64,000 nucleotides of DNA, from contig VWPU01006303.1 in assembly GCA_013398955.1 (NCBI GenBank), positions 95,595 to 159,594 of the forward strand. Direction: 5' to 3'. Under the pieces are notes generated by a model, which ran no database searches, had not been told where the DNA came from, and worked only from the letters and a program-made list of their open reading frames with translations. Position 1 is the first letter of the stretch; each line of letters opens with the position of its first letter. The position numbers were made by a program, and so were the translations under genes. Positions 10,301-22,484 of the stretch are shown in pieces. Source of the stretch: Callaeas wilsoni (taxonomy: Eukaryota; Chordata; Aves; Passeriformes; Callaeidae).

Positions 10301-12870
10301 ACTGCCTGCAGCAGGGTAACTCCACAGCAGCACCAACCCTGGCTGCCAAGGCCAAGCCCTCCCTGGACAGCTCAGTGACATTTGGCCTAACTGGCAACAG
10401 CTGCCCTGGCCTGGCAGGATAGCCCCCAAAGGTGGACATTCCAGCTGTATCCTCACCCAAAAGCACCTCTTTCCCCAGCACTGTGTGTGCCATCCACCCT
10501 CCAGACTGCTACACTGAAGTAGCACTGGGCAAGTGGAAAAAGTACAGAAGAGGTAGATAGAAAATAATGTTTAACCTTTTCCTGCCTTACACTACTGGCA
10601 ATAGCTGCAGGCAATCCAGAATATTTTTTCCACTCATTTAGTTTCTACTTGGTGAGCAACTTTGTTTCCTCTGCCATGCAAAGAGCTCCATCAACAGCAG
10701 GTCTAAGGAAACCAGGTCCCTCATGGATTTAATATTTGGATAATTAGTTTCTGGTTTGGGTTTTTTCCCTCATGGCTGCCATGGTTCAAGTCTGCTACAG
10801 CCTGTTTCTTGGTCACTGGATTGCAAGGTCTCTATCCGCTTGCTTTGTGGTTTCAGAGATACCTTAGGAACCTTTAAAAGCTTTTCTGTTTTTTGAGCTT
10901 TTCACTGAACTGAAGCTTGGCCACCACGTTCAAAGCTGCTGGCAGGCAGTCAGCACAACCACAGCACAACTGTGTGGCCTCATGGAGTTCAGCTTCAAAC
11001 AAATGGAAAAGGAAGCCAATAGCAAATCATACCATAGCCTAGCAAAAATTCTTTAAAACACAAGAAAATTGCAAAACCAAATCTGAAAAGGCACCATATC
11101 AGAAAATTCTTGTTTGTAGGCTCTTCTCTTCAGCTCCTACAGATGTAGCCTGAACCTCCATACCAAAGCACTTGAACAGTCATGATCTAGTGACTGGATC
11201 TTCAGCCCTGAATACCCAGAGCGTAGGGAAGCTCTTCAATCCAAGTCTCCTTCTCCTATCACCAACAGTAGCCAGTCACAACTGCCTGGCATAAACCCTC
11301 CTGTCACAAGAGGAGAGTCAGTCCTTTATCCTTGCAGCCCATCACCACGCAGGACTGCCTGGTACTGCTGGAGAAGCTGGATATAAATGGATGGCTGATT
11401 CATGCTGGGACACTGGGCTGTTTTCTTGTCCCCCAGCACGATCTCACCCAACACAAGAGAGCTGTGAAACCAGTTCCCTGCACGGTCCCACTCCACTGAG
11501 CTGAGCAACCAGAGATGTCAGGGGCTTTCTTAGAGGCTGTGATCCTCAAGGCTTTGTCTGGTTGTAATTAAGTCACTTCCTAGGGAGGGTGTCCTGCCTG
11601 CTTTAGCCAGCAGTGTCTGGGCAAGGCTGGGACAGAGACAGAGGCTGCAAGGGCCTGCTTTGCAAGCTACAGAAAGAGCAGAGGCATGCTAAGACCACAC
11701 ACATTGAGGTTCCAGCGACCTCATCCTGCCTCCTTACCTCCCTCAACCTGCATCCAGAGGTGCACAGTCATCTCCAAGTCCTCCCTCTGTTGCCCAGCAG
11801 GGCCCAGCTGTGCTCCTCACTCATTCCTGCCCTGGGCAAGCCAGGTCTAGTGGGGCCACTGCACCACCCCAGAGGTGGAAGCTAAGGTCTGAGCATTGGC
11901 AGGTTGGGGGTGTGCCGGAAAGAGCAACCCCAGCTTGCAGAGAGCTCACTGCAATACAAACAGCCAAGGTGGTTTATTTCTTCAAGCACCCTTTACTTTG
12001 AGATTAATTCAAATTAGAAGTTGTTTCATTCACAGGACATCTGAAGCTTCTAAGACAAGCAACTGCTAGGACAACTACTTGCTAGCAGCCCAAATCATTA
12101 TTCAAGACTCAGGCTGGTGTTTGCTTCAAAGACCCTCCACGTTCCAGTACAGCACTGCCCACAAGTTTGACAACATCTGAGGCTACAGTAACGGTTAAAC
12201 TGTTGTTCATGGTTTGGGCAAAAACCTACATTGAACAATACCAAGATTTATCTTGATATTAGCAAAGCAAATTTGAGCAAATGGGAGATGTGCTCTTGCA
12301 ACAGAAAGCTGTGCAGAGCCCCAGGCCAAGCACAGTGCTGCCGAGGCCTCCATGTCAAGGGGTCAAGTCCAAGGGCCACCTAACTTCATCTCTTACCCAG
12401 ACCAACACCAGACGCTTCCCAAAGAGGTGCAAGAACCCCAGACTGCCTGCATAGGTCCTGACCTGGCCTCCAGAACCTCAGGACTGGTTTATGTGTGGAT
12501 AGTAACACCCAAGATTCCCTCAGGAAAGCATCCCTGTTCATTCCAACACCAGGTTGCCTTGTTTCCCAATTAAGAACCTGAGCTGGACACTCCATCTTGC
12601 CAAATTTATGGTCTCCCCAGCTTCTGAAGACAATGAGACACACACAAGTAAGCTCAGTTAACCAGTAGCTAAAAGGATTTTCTCACAGCCCAATCATCCT
12701 TTAATTAAGCTCCACAATTTCATGGCAACAAGCCCCAGATATGCCGGAGATGTTGGGAACAGGAGGTTCTTACCAGCTACCACACAATACATATTTTTCC
12801 TGGGCGGCTATTTGTTGCCACCAGTGCTGAGAACAGCACTGTTCCCTGTGGCACAGTGGATTCAATTTAT

Positions 12871-12894
12871 AATAAAACCAAAAAAAAAAAAAAA
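12871..12894 (+). repeat. AATAAA followed by A15 tract
   Basis: A poly(A)-signal-like hexamer at 12871-12876 is followed almost at once by 15 adenines. This resembles the 3' end of a retroposed transcript. No parent gene was recognised in the preceding 150 bp and I see no clear target-site duplication. Confidence 0.35.
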
Positions 12895-14280
12895 TAGGGC
12901 AGCTTTGACCAGATCTGCTTGACTCACCCCTGCTGCTGTGTTTAATATTGTTGTAGAATTGCTCCATGCAGGGAGCAATTTAGAAAAAGCTTGATGAGGA
13001 AAAGCTTGTTATGAGGAAAGCTCATCTGCTTTCCTTTAGAGCAGCTGCCTGCCCAGGACAGATGCACTTGTCACGTATGTGGAGATGGCTCATGCATACT
13101 AAAGGAGCAACTCATTCAATAACCACACATTTGTGAGACAGTTTCTAATCAAACCCTTCCTCCAAGCACAGATAACAAGCCATCCTCAACACTCTCACCA
13201 CAAGTACATGACAGCTCCAGCACTCTGCTGTCTCCAGCACACAGCAGCCTCATTGTGCAAGGACCCACCAAGCCAGTGTGACAATCCCAGCCTCAGGGCA
13301 CCCATCCCCTGCTAACTCAGAAAATCTTGTGCTAGGAATGTACCCTTAACGTTACATCTTGACTGAGACTTCCAAGCTGTCTGCAGTACACTGGCAGATC
13401 ACATGGCAGTGCCTCCAGCTAAGACACATGCCTGCTGCCTGCTTCCTTAATGCTCTGCTCCATGTGAGTTCACAAAGCATGGGAGATGTCCTGTTACTGC
13501 AGGTGAAAAAATGTCATTCTGTTCAAAATTTCACTGCTGTATTGCTTCCTGCATTGACTTCTCCAGACTACCGTGGTGTGATGAGACAAGGACTGCCTAC
13601 CCTTGGGAGAGACAGTGGGAGAGCTGGGATCTGCAGAGAGCTCTTCAAACATTAAATTATTAAAAACATTAAAATATTAAATATTAATATAAAAAATTAA
13701 AAGGAACCACCAAGATCAAGACACTGAAGAGGAAGGACAGTCCAGTCACAGACAGATAGGCTTTATCAAGCCAGCACAGTAGATGCTGGTAGAAAGCAAG
13801 AAGCAAAGGCTGCATGAGGCTGTATCTGAAACAGAGTGAGCAGCTCTGCAAGAACCTGTGATCTGGGCAAAAGTCAGTGCACCTTCAAGCACAAGAGATG
13901 GTGCCAGGAGCCTCCTACAGCTGGAGAGGCTTCAAACACTCAGCTTTAGGCCGGGTGAATGGCGAGGGGACCCAGCAAACAGCAAAGCAGATGCAGGCAG
14001 AGCCGTCTGCTCACTGCACAACCCACCTCCCCACACACCTTTTCATCACCAAAAATACAGCATACTGAAATCTCATTTTACAATTATGACATTGTGTTGC
14101 CTCGCTTTGATTACGAGTGAAGCCTTTGAGTGATTTTAGCTTCTCCTGTCAAAACACAGTGTTTCTGCATGTTTAAAGGGAAAGAGAAATTCCTTAGTGA
14201 GCAGGGAGAGAGGGAAGCTACATTCCTGCTCCTGCCAAGAAAAAGCTGCAGCTCTCACCTGCCTGCTAGCTGGCCAGCAA

Positions 14281-14325
14281 GCACACACACACACACAGAC
14301 ACACACACACAGACAGAGACACTCT
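14281..14325. repeat. CA-type microsatellite
   Basis: An interrupted run of CA with GACA interruptions. Confidence 0.85.
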
Positions 14326-16880
14326 CTCACTTTCCCAAGTGAGAATTAGCCAGGGCACAGGGTGTGTCTCACTGAGCTGATATTTAGTAGGGGATTTGGG
14401 AGAGAAGTGAGCAGAGTGAGGGATATTAAGATTTACTGCATCAGAGGCAAGTACGAGTGAAGTTGGACTTCACCAAACCTCTTGTGCACAAAGCAACTTG
14501 TCCCTTGCTTAGGTTACAGTTAGGAGTCTGTGCTAAGGGCTTTCTCTTTTCTCAGTGGGTATCACAAGGTGTCAGCTCTGCTACAAGCACCGTGGAGCAG
14601 CCTCAGGTTAATGGCACCGGCACAACACTGAGATGAATTTTGGTTGAGGTCCCAGTTTTACTTTTGGCATCCGAAGGCATTTGCTTGTTCTGTGTCCCCT
14701 CTTCACCCTGGCAGGACAGCTGTCTCCCAGCAGGGACTGCTCCTCCAGCAACATGGCACCAGTCTCTGCTGTGCAGACACATGGCCAAGGTAAAGATCAG
14801 CAGAAACCACCCCCTCTTTACCAAAACCAAGCCCAAGAAAGTCAATAAAGGACAAACAACCCCCAACCACTCAAGTTCCTATTGCCTACCTTAATGCACT
14901 GTGCCCCCATCACAGAGTACACTGTGCTTGGTTTCAGGGTATCGCACATCCCTGCAGCTGCAGAGCTTCCCCTCTCCAACTGCTCTGCCCAGGGTGGGTG
15001 GAACAGCAGACCATGCTGCCTGCCACCTCCCCCAGGAAAACTTCCCTTGCTTTTCTGGAAAGAACTGCTCTGTGGAGGATTTGTGCTAGATTTCTCCTAC
15101 TTTTGAAATTGTTTTTCTTTTCTGGTTGATGCTGACCTACATAATAAGCAGGTCACTGGAACACGAGAGATGTTTTTCGAGGCAGAGGAGAAAAGCCAGG
15201 CAGCTCCCTCTCCATGCGGGTTTCTGAGGACAAAGTGCTGCTTCCCTGGGGTCTCACTCCACAGCCTCCTTCATGCTCCTCTGTCCAAAATCAGCAGGAG
15301 CTTCTGGGATCCCACTGGGGATATGGACAGAACCTGAGCAGAACATGAGGCTGTTTAAAGCTCCATGGGGGTCTGAGAGGAGCTTCAGGAACACAAACCT
15401 CCCTCACGTGAACAGTACACAGGCCACATGCAGTCCCTGTGCACGAGGCTGGGAGCTCATGCAATGGCCTGGCTGCGTGGGACTCAATCCAGTGGGCAAG
15501 GCAAGCTCGCACCAAACCAGCAGCAACAGGAGGGAAGGAGAGAGCAAGAAGATCCCTGTGGTGCAAACCCCTCCCCAGCTGAAGGAAGGATTGGGTTGTA
15601 GCAGGTCTGCAGAGCACAGGAACCCAGGACTGAGACATTGCTGAACAGTGCTCTACCTGAAAATCTGGCAGGTGAAAAGCAGGGTTAGAAGAGGTTGAAC
15701 TCAATTTACTTCTCAGGCTCTAGTCATCATTGCTGCTTCTTTATGGGGAGCATCCCTAAAAGCTTGCTACAATAAGGCACAAACTAGAAATGAGAAAGAT
15801 TTGAGTAGCCAAGAGAAGAGAGGCCCTGGGATAATGTTTCAGTATCCATACAGTTTAAGGTATGGCAGCATGGAACTGGACTCTCATGTTGTCTTCAGCA
15901 CCATCCTCCCTCATCTAGCAGCCGACCTCTCCTCTACTCCCAAACAGGAGACAACCCTGTGAAAGGCATATGTCAGCATATCCAATCCCCACACCAACTG
16001 TGGCACTGCAAGCAGGAGGCAGAGAGTAACCTACCCACGGGTTAAGCAGGGATCTATTAGAGAAATTAATGTAATGTTATCCTGCCTCGGGCTCAGAGTC
16101 AGTCCCAGAAGGACACACAGAGGGAGTAACCAGAGCAGGCAAGGGTAAGAAGCTCTCTCAAACAGCTTGATGGCTCAGAGAGCTCCAGTGACAATAGTGC
16201 AAGTCTGGTAACTAGGTCACAGTTATGATCCTTAATTAATCCTGAAGAGACCCCATCTGCCATGGAGAACATGACAGATAAGGTGGCTCATTAAGCACAG
16301 AAACAGGCCAGGGGTAACGCCAGACCCCAGTCAAGCAGCAGCTGCTTTGCCCAGCCTGCTCCCTGCCAAGCTTTTAGCCAGCAGACACACCAGGCTCTCC
16401 CCATCTCCCCTGAGGAAGCAACAGCAGCCCAGAGCCTGTTCACAAGCCCCTGCCCAAACCACACTGACATAATTCATGACACAGGAGAGGGATGAGATTG
16501 GAAACAGATATGGGCAGGCAGACATGAGGCTCCAGCAGAGGAGCTGTACCAAATCCTGGTGGACAGCTGAACCCTGGCTGCCTGGGCTGTGCTTCACCCG
16601 CAGCCCTGCTCTTCTCCCCTGTATGTACATCCCTGTGCTGGGTGGGATGTGCTGTCCCAAGTCACTTCTTCCCACAGCTTCTCTGGGAGAAGCTAAGAGA
16701 TACCAACTTCTCTGCTTGCGCTGCCTCAGCTTGCACAGAGGCAGTCACAGCCCTGCGTGCTGCAAAGGGGCATCAAGGCCAGTGGAGAAAAGGGCCTGAC
16801 ACTGCAGCCGGCACTGGGAGAGGTCACGTGCTGGCAAAGCCAGGTTGTTCACTTGGCAGAAAGAGCTGGCCCTGACTACG

Positions 16881-17531
16881 TGTCTTGGGGTGATTCTATG
16901 ACCATACTGTATTCCCCATCGCCTGCTTGATCTCTAGTGTACCTTTAAATTGCACAGGGGGAGTGAGAAGCCGAGAGAACTCTTCAAAGCGGCCAGCTTG
17001 ACCTTGCATCTAGAATGTTTTGCATTCTTTTCTCTCCCGATTCTGACAATCTTTGTTGGTTAGAGGTCTTTTACTCTCTAGTCTCTTCGGCTTTCAGCGA
17101 AGAAGGGACTGTGATCTGCCTCAGCGGCTTCTGTTCCTTTTTGGCCTGTTTTTGGCTTGCTTTTCATCCAAGACCTGCTCCCATCTCCGGACCTGCTCGG
17201 TGAGACCCTCCAAGGGGGATCGTCAGACCCTGCCTGGCCCGGCCCAGCCCAGCCCAGCTCAGGACTGCCGTTTTTACCTACAGAAAGAACTCTAAAATCC
17301 ATAGTCCTCTTTTAGGGGATGAGGGTGGGGGTTTCAGTATCCTTTTTTGCCCCGTGACAGCGGGGGACTCTGCTTGTTAAATAAATAGTTTTTTTCACTT
17401 TCACTCGAGAAATTATTTTCCCAAACCCATGGAGAAGGGGCTGCCGGGGCCTGCTTGCCTGGCAGGCAGGAGAGAGAGAGAGATGCCCCTCTAGGGTTGT
17501 TTCCTCCTGGATTTGTGTCCAAACTGGCACA
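16881..17531 (+). mobile_element. Solo LTR of an avian endogenous retrovirus
   Basis: A 651-bp element starting TGTCTTGG and ending GGCACA. It is flanked by similar 5-bp sequences (CTACG left, CCACG right) that fit a mutated target-site duplication. It carries an AATAAA at 17380-17385 followed by T-rich sequence, as expected for R/U5, and a TTTAAAT box near 16946. No internal gag, pol or env sequence and no second LTR flank it, so it looks like a recombination-derived solo LTR. Assignment rests on this architecture and resemblance to passerine LTR families, not on a database match. Confidence 0.6.
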
Positions 17532-17536
17532 CCACG

Positions 17537-20500
17537 ACAGTGGAGAGCCCATCTGCCAGCAGGGAGGCAGAGACTGACTGAGGGCAAGGGCATGGATGGC
17601 TGGCACTTGGGAGAGCAGTCTAAGTAAATGTTATCTGCCCTGGCCTCTACAGCTGGTTGTGTTTTGCTTCTACACATGATCCATATGAATGTCTTGATGT
17701 GCTGAAATCCACTGATGACAGGGAGATAAGCCGAGATAATGTTGATTGAGTTTTCAAGCCCTGCTTCTGCTACCTGAGCAATTAAAAAGCAGCCACTGTC
17801 AGCAAAACCAGCAACACCTAACAGGGTTTCTGAGGACTCAGCACAGAGCAGGAGCATTAAAATAGTTGTTTCAAAGGAGAGACGGGTGAATAATAAGCCC
17901 TGCACTGACAACTGTTGGGAGATGGAGGCAGCTTAATACTACAGCTTTGTCTCTGGGGACCCTTATTAAGGTGTCACTTGTGCTGACTACCACCCCCAAA
18001 GGCATTGTATTCCCCAACATGCACAACTGACAGCATACCAGGGAAGAGACACAATTAGACCAGGACAAGTAGAAAGGAGAAAAGCTGCCAAGTAAACATA
18101 AAACAGTATTTTTACCCAAGGAAACTTTGAAAAGCAGAGCAATCAAATTCACAGTATATGCACCATCACTGTAGACATGCATTGTTCTCCCTCATCCAAG
18201 TGCAGCTGGGTGAGGGACTGCACTACTGTGAGATCACTCCATGAAAACTGGGTCACTGACTATCAAACCCAAGAAACAGTGCCAGGACTTTGGGAAGGAT
18301 GCACTGAAATCACCTCTACCAATTAAAATATGAGCTTAGGAAGCATCTCTAGTTTATTTGCTCTTGTAATTAGAGCTTTAAATTTCAATTACTTGCTCAA
18401 AATCTCAGTGTTCTTCATGGTAAATAATCCTGACAGGATTTCTGCTGTGGAGGAGACAGGCAGTTTTGGGAACAAAGCTGAAATAAACACAGGAAAGATT
18501 AGCACTTTTCCAAGATGGAAGTACAGAAAGCACAGGCCTCACAGAGCAATCCATGGCCTCAAAGGCTCACAAGTGAACTCAGAGCTTGCCCCCATCACTT
18601 AGCCCCCAAAGAACAGCATGGCTGTTTGCTGCACCAAGCACCAGCCTCCTCTCTACCTCTTCCAATCCAAGTGCAAGGCCAGGTGCTACATAAACCTTGA
18701 AGATCCTGCTGGATTTCAGCACTAGAGAGCACAAGGATCCAGAGGGTTTGCACATCTTCACTTGTTAGAATTGTTGGCTCCTGTTTTGTGGTTGAAACAG
18801 TGGCTGTGCCTTTCTCAGGCACCCCATCCTCCACTACAGTGACTCATTCCTGCTGCAGGTTGGAGAGGATGAACATCTGCTCCGTATGAGAGCTTGGCCT
18901 AGTAAGTGTGCATTGCCCAGCATGGCATCTCTCCCCAAAATTACTTCTTCCAAGATATCGTTGCCTCACAAAATTCAGCTTGGCAAAAAAACCCTACCTC
19001 ACACCCACCTGGACACAGAGATTGCTCAGCACACTCCATCAGAGGCAGAAGCATTAACCGTTAAGTAGTGAATGGGCTGTGGAAGAGCATTGCAAAGCAA
19101 CCCAACCACCACTCTACTTGTTAAACACCGCAGTGATACATCATCTGTGCTGGATTTGCAGACTTCAAAGTGCCAAAGAACAGAAACACAAAACTGCCGT
19201 CAGGGCTTTTGGGGAAACAGTTCAGCCACTGCCAGCAAGAGCCTTGGCAGTGGAGCTAATTTGAAAGTTTTCTGGTGCTAGTGATGGCTGGAGAAGCAGT
19301 TATCCTTTGCCCTGAGCTCCCTCTCCACACGGAGCCACCACACCTCACTCTCACGGGGCTCAGTACTTCCTCCCTATGTGATCAATCATCCTTACCAGTG
19401 CCTAGAGGGGGTGTTTCACGACAGGTCTCCTGGAATAACATCGAATTATTTTTATTTTCTATTAATTAATGCATTATTAAATTTCACAGTGAAAACACAA
19501 TGCATCTTTTTGAGAATTCTTTTTTCTGAATTGCTTTTTCAAGTTAAACTTTGAAGCAGAGACTTTTCAAGACTAGAAGTCTTTTTAAAAAAAAGATGAG
19601 GCAGTACAAAACTAAATCATCACAACTATACCCCATTTTTCCTAAAAGCTTGTGGGATGTCTGCAGGAATCTTTGGGCTGCAAGCCTAGAAGAGACTAGA
19701 TTATCTAAGGTATATAAAAGCTCCATAGGATTATCAGAGCTCTCTATAAAACCACAGCACAACTGCATGATCCATCAATAGTGCTAAGTCAGCAATCACC
19801 CTCCACTCTCCCTTGGTTTGCTCTTACAGCCAGTGTGACATGAGAAACCAGGCACAGAAGAGAATGACTTAACCTCAGGTTTGTATTTTTGCCATTTCAA
19901 TTTTAATGTCTCAGCTGATCCCTCTCAACCTTTTTGTTATGTAATGTTTGCACTTCCATCTCTTTCAAGGACATGCCCTAGAATCAGTTTTGATCTTCTT
20001 TGCCCAGGGCTGGGGCAAGATGCATTTCCAAGAGAGAGCACACACCTCACTCCCGATTAAGCAGCGAGATTCCTGAAAAGAAGACCTTAAAAGCCCTGAG
20101 TTCTTTACCACATCTCCTGGAGACACAAGAGCAACACATTTTGCCACCATTACCACCACCCCAAGCCAACACGACACAACTAGGTTTGCTCAGCACACCA
20201 GGCCAGAGACAGCTTGCTCCCTTGAGTCCTCTAGTCCCATAGATCTCAGCTGGAATGATGTTCAAAGCAGCTGCAGAACCATCAGGTGTAACAAAGCAAT
20301 GCAGACAAGGCTGCCAGCAGGGTCACAGTACCCCAAGAAACCTCCCAGTCCAGCTGTCCTGGCATCCTCACTCGCACTCCTCCTGGTACTGCCTGTGCTG
20401 CTTGGCAGGCAGAGTGGCCCCGGAGCCTTGGAAGTAGAGCCCAGAGGCTTTGCATGACTGAGGCTGTTTGTAAGACAGTGCACACAGAGCACTTGGCAGC

Positions 20501-21907
20501 TTTTGGGAGAGTTCAGTACAAAAGCAAACAAGGAATGGAAGCCTTGTATACTCCAATAATCTCAATACGTCACAGAGTTTCTCTGATCTGCAGCTTTCAA
20601 GTTCAGAGATATGATGTGCTAATTTCCTCCCTTAATATTTCAGCACAAGGCCCCTTCTTCCCTACAGCTGACACTCTTCTCATTTTAATACCTTATCACC
20701 ACCCTCTAAGTTCATCTGTAATCTTCAGTGCACAAGGAAGAATAGTATGTCTTGCACCTCACAGGTTAAGCAACAAGAGTTATTACCAAACAGCACAGCA
20801 AACCCCATGGGCAGAAGGCACACTGGGAGGTGGAAGCATTTGGAGTTGGACCCCAAGAAGGCTGTAAGCTCATCCTTCCATCTTTCTGGTGTGCACACAG
20901 GCTGTGTGGTGTTAGACTCTTCCACTTACAGGAGAGAGTTTGACTCTGTGAGGTTTTATACCCCCTGTTACCAAACACTTTCATGCTATTTTCATGTCTG
21001 GAACAGCTCTACCTAAATGTGAGGCACCCTTCTGCTCTACTGCTTGGCCACTTCACCTCAACCCTTTGGATTATTTCTTGCAAGGAGCTAATTCTGACTG
21101 TACAACTATAGCATCTAATATTAACTATAGCATCTAATATTAACTATAGCGTCTAATTTTAAAACTATAATGTTTCCCTGGCCATTGGTGGAAACAATGA
21201 AAGATCAAAACAGCTTTACACTTTACTCTGTTACTGCTTGCTTTCTCCAAGACAGTTCTTAAAACTGTCTCACAACCAGCAATATCTAGAGCTGTGGAAT
21301 AAGTGGATAAGGAGAAAAGCCACTCAGGTAACAGAGTTCTGTTGCCTCACTGGGTACTCATTCATGGGATAACACCTACACAGAAACGCCCAGCTTGGCT
21401 CTAGTCAGGAGCAGGATTTTCCCCCACCTTCTCACGTCATCAGCAGGTATTTCATTCTGAAATGCTACTTCTTACTTCACTGAATTTCACTGACCTTTGC
21501 AGAAGAAATTACATTACCAGATGCATAAAAGAAGAACAAGCTTTTGCTGAAACAAACCACAACAACATGCCTTACTAGTAGGTGTACTTTGACTATTAGG
21601 ACTTCACTGGATGCCTTTATCCCTATTCCCAGGCTGAAAAGGCAATCTCACTTGTATTGCTACACCTGGGAACAGAAAGGCAGCATGTACAGGCTGCAGG
21701 AAATAGTATTGATCAAAAACTGCCTAGTCAGGGAATCTTCATTTTGACAAACAAAACTGCATCGATTTATACAAAGGATTTAACTCATTGTATCAAGCTG
21801 AGTCGTGGTGCCTGGAAAGAAGTAAGGGCACTTTTATTATGCTACTGCCTTCTCAGGTGTCCATGGCAGGCCTATGGGACAGGTAGACAAGTCAGAAAGA
21901 TGATTTT
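17537..21907. other. Intergenic, no gene seen
   Basis: Only short unconnected open frames on both strands. A small block near 21,115-21,160 repeats an AACTATAGCATCTAAT-like unit three times. No recognised repeat family or gene lies between the two LTRs. Confidence 0.45.
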
Positions 21908-22484
21908 TGGTCGTGATTTAACCCCAGTAGGCACCAAATCCCCACAGAGCCCCTACTCAGTCCCCCCCCTCTGTCGGATGGGGGAGATAATCAGAAGGGT
22001 GAAAGTGTAAAAACTTGTGGGTTGAGATAAAGTCAGTGTAATAACTAAAAAAGAGGACAAAAGCAACAGAGAGAAAACAAATGATGCAAAAGAAAACAAT
22101 TGCTTACCACCAAATGACTGATGTCCTGCCAGTCCCTGAGCTATTACAGCCCCAGCCAGCCTCCACCCTCCCAGTTTAACTGCTGAGTTTGATGTCATAT
22201 GGTGTGGAATATCCCTCTGCTCAGTTGGGCTTGTCCCTTCCCAACTTCTTGTGCACCCCCAGCCTACTTGCTGGCAGGGCAATATGAGAAACAGAAAAGC
22301 CCTTGACACTGCTCAAGCACTGTTCAGCAATGACTAAAACATCCCTCTGTTACCATCACTGTTTTCATCAGAAATCCAAAGCACACACTATACAAGCTGC
22401 TATGAAGGAAACTAACTAACTAAGTAACTAAGTAACTAACGAACTAACTAACTAACTAACTCTATCCCAGCCAAAACCAGCACA
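21908..22484 (-). mobile_element. Solo LTR of a second avian ERV family
   Basis: On the minus strand the element starts TGTGCTGGTTTTGGCTGG and runs about 577 bp to ...CACGACCA. The opening, and phrases such as the TATGACATCA region, match my memory of an abundant ERVL-like LTR family in passerine genomes. No internal retroviral region is attached. An AACT tetranucleotide repeat has expanded inside it near its 5' end. A splice-donor-like site (GGTG|GTAAGC) and open frames within it are part of the LTR and should not be read as a host exon. Confidence 0.68.
22410..22461. repeat. AACT tetranucleotide microsatellite
   Basis: About 13 imperfect copies with AAGT and AACG variants, inside the minus-strand LTR. 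Likely length-polymorphic. Confidence 0.9.

Larger units (their letters stand above)
5834..16880. other. Long intergenic region with one possible minus-strand gene
   Basis: No gene is firmly supported. Several minus-strand stretches have paired splice-like sites and open frames: 6190-6330, 7114-7336, 8034-8077, 9578-9715 and about 10262-10493. They could belong to one unrecognised membrane protein, but chance can produce such patterns. Simple sequence includes a CA repeat near 14.3 kb, an AATAAA followed by an A run near 12.88 kb, and AT-rich sequence at 13,650-13,705. Confidence 0.4.

Noticed and set aside
21953..22309. Minus-strand open frame with a hydrophobic stretch and a strong splice donor
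   Set aside because: It lies wholly inside the ERVL-like LTR.
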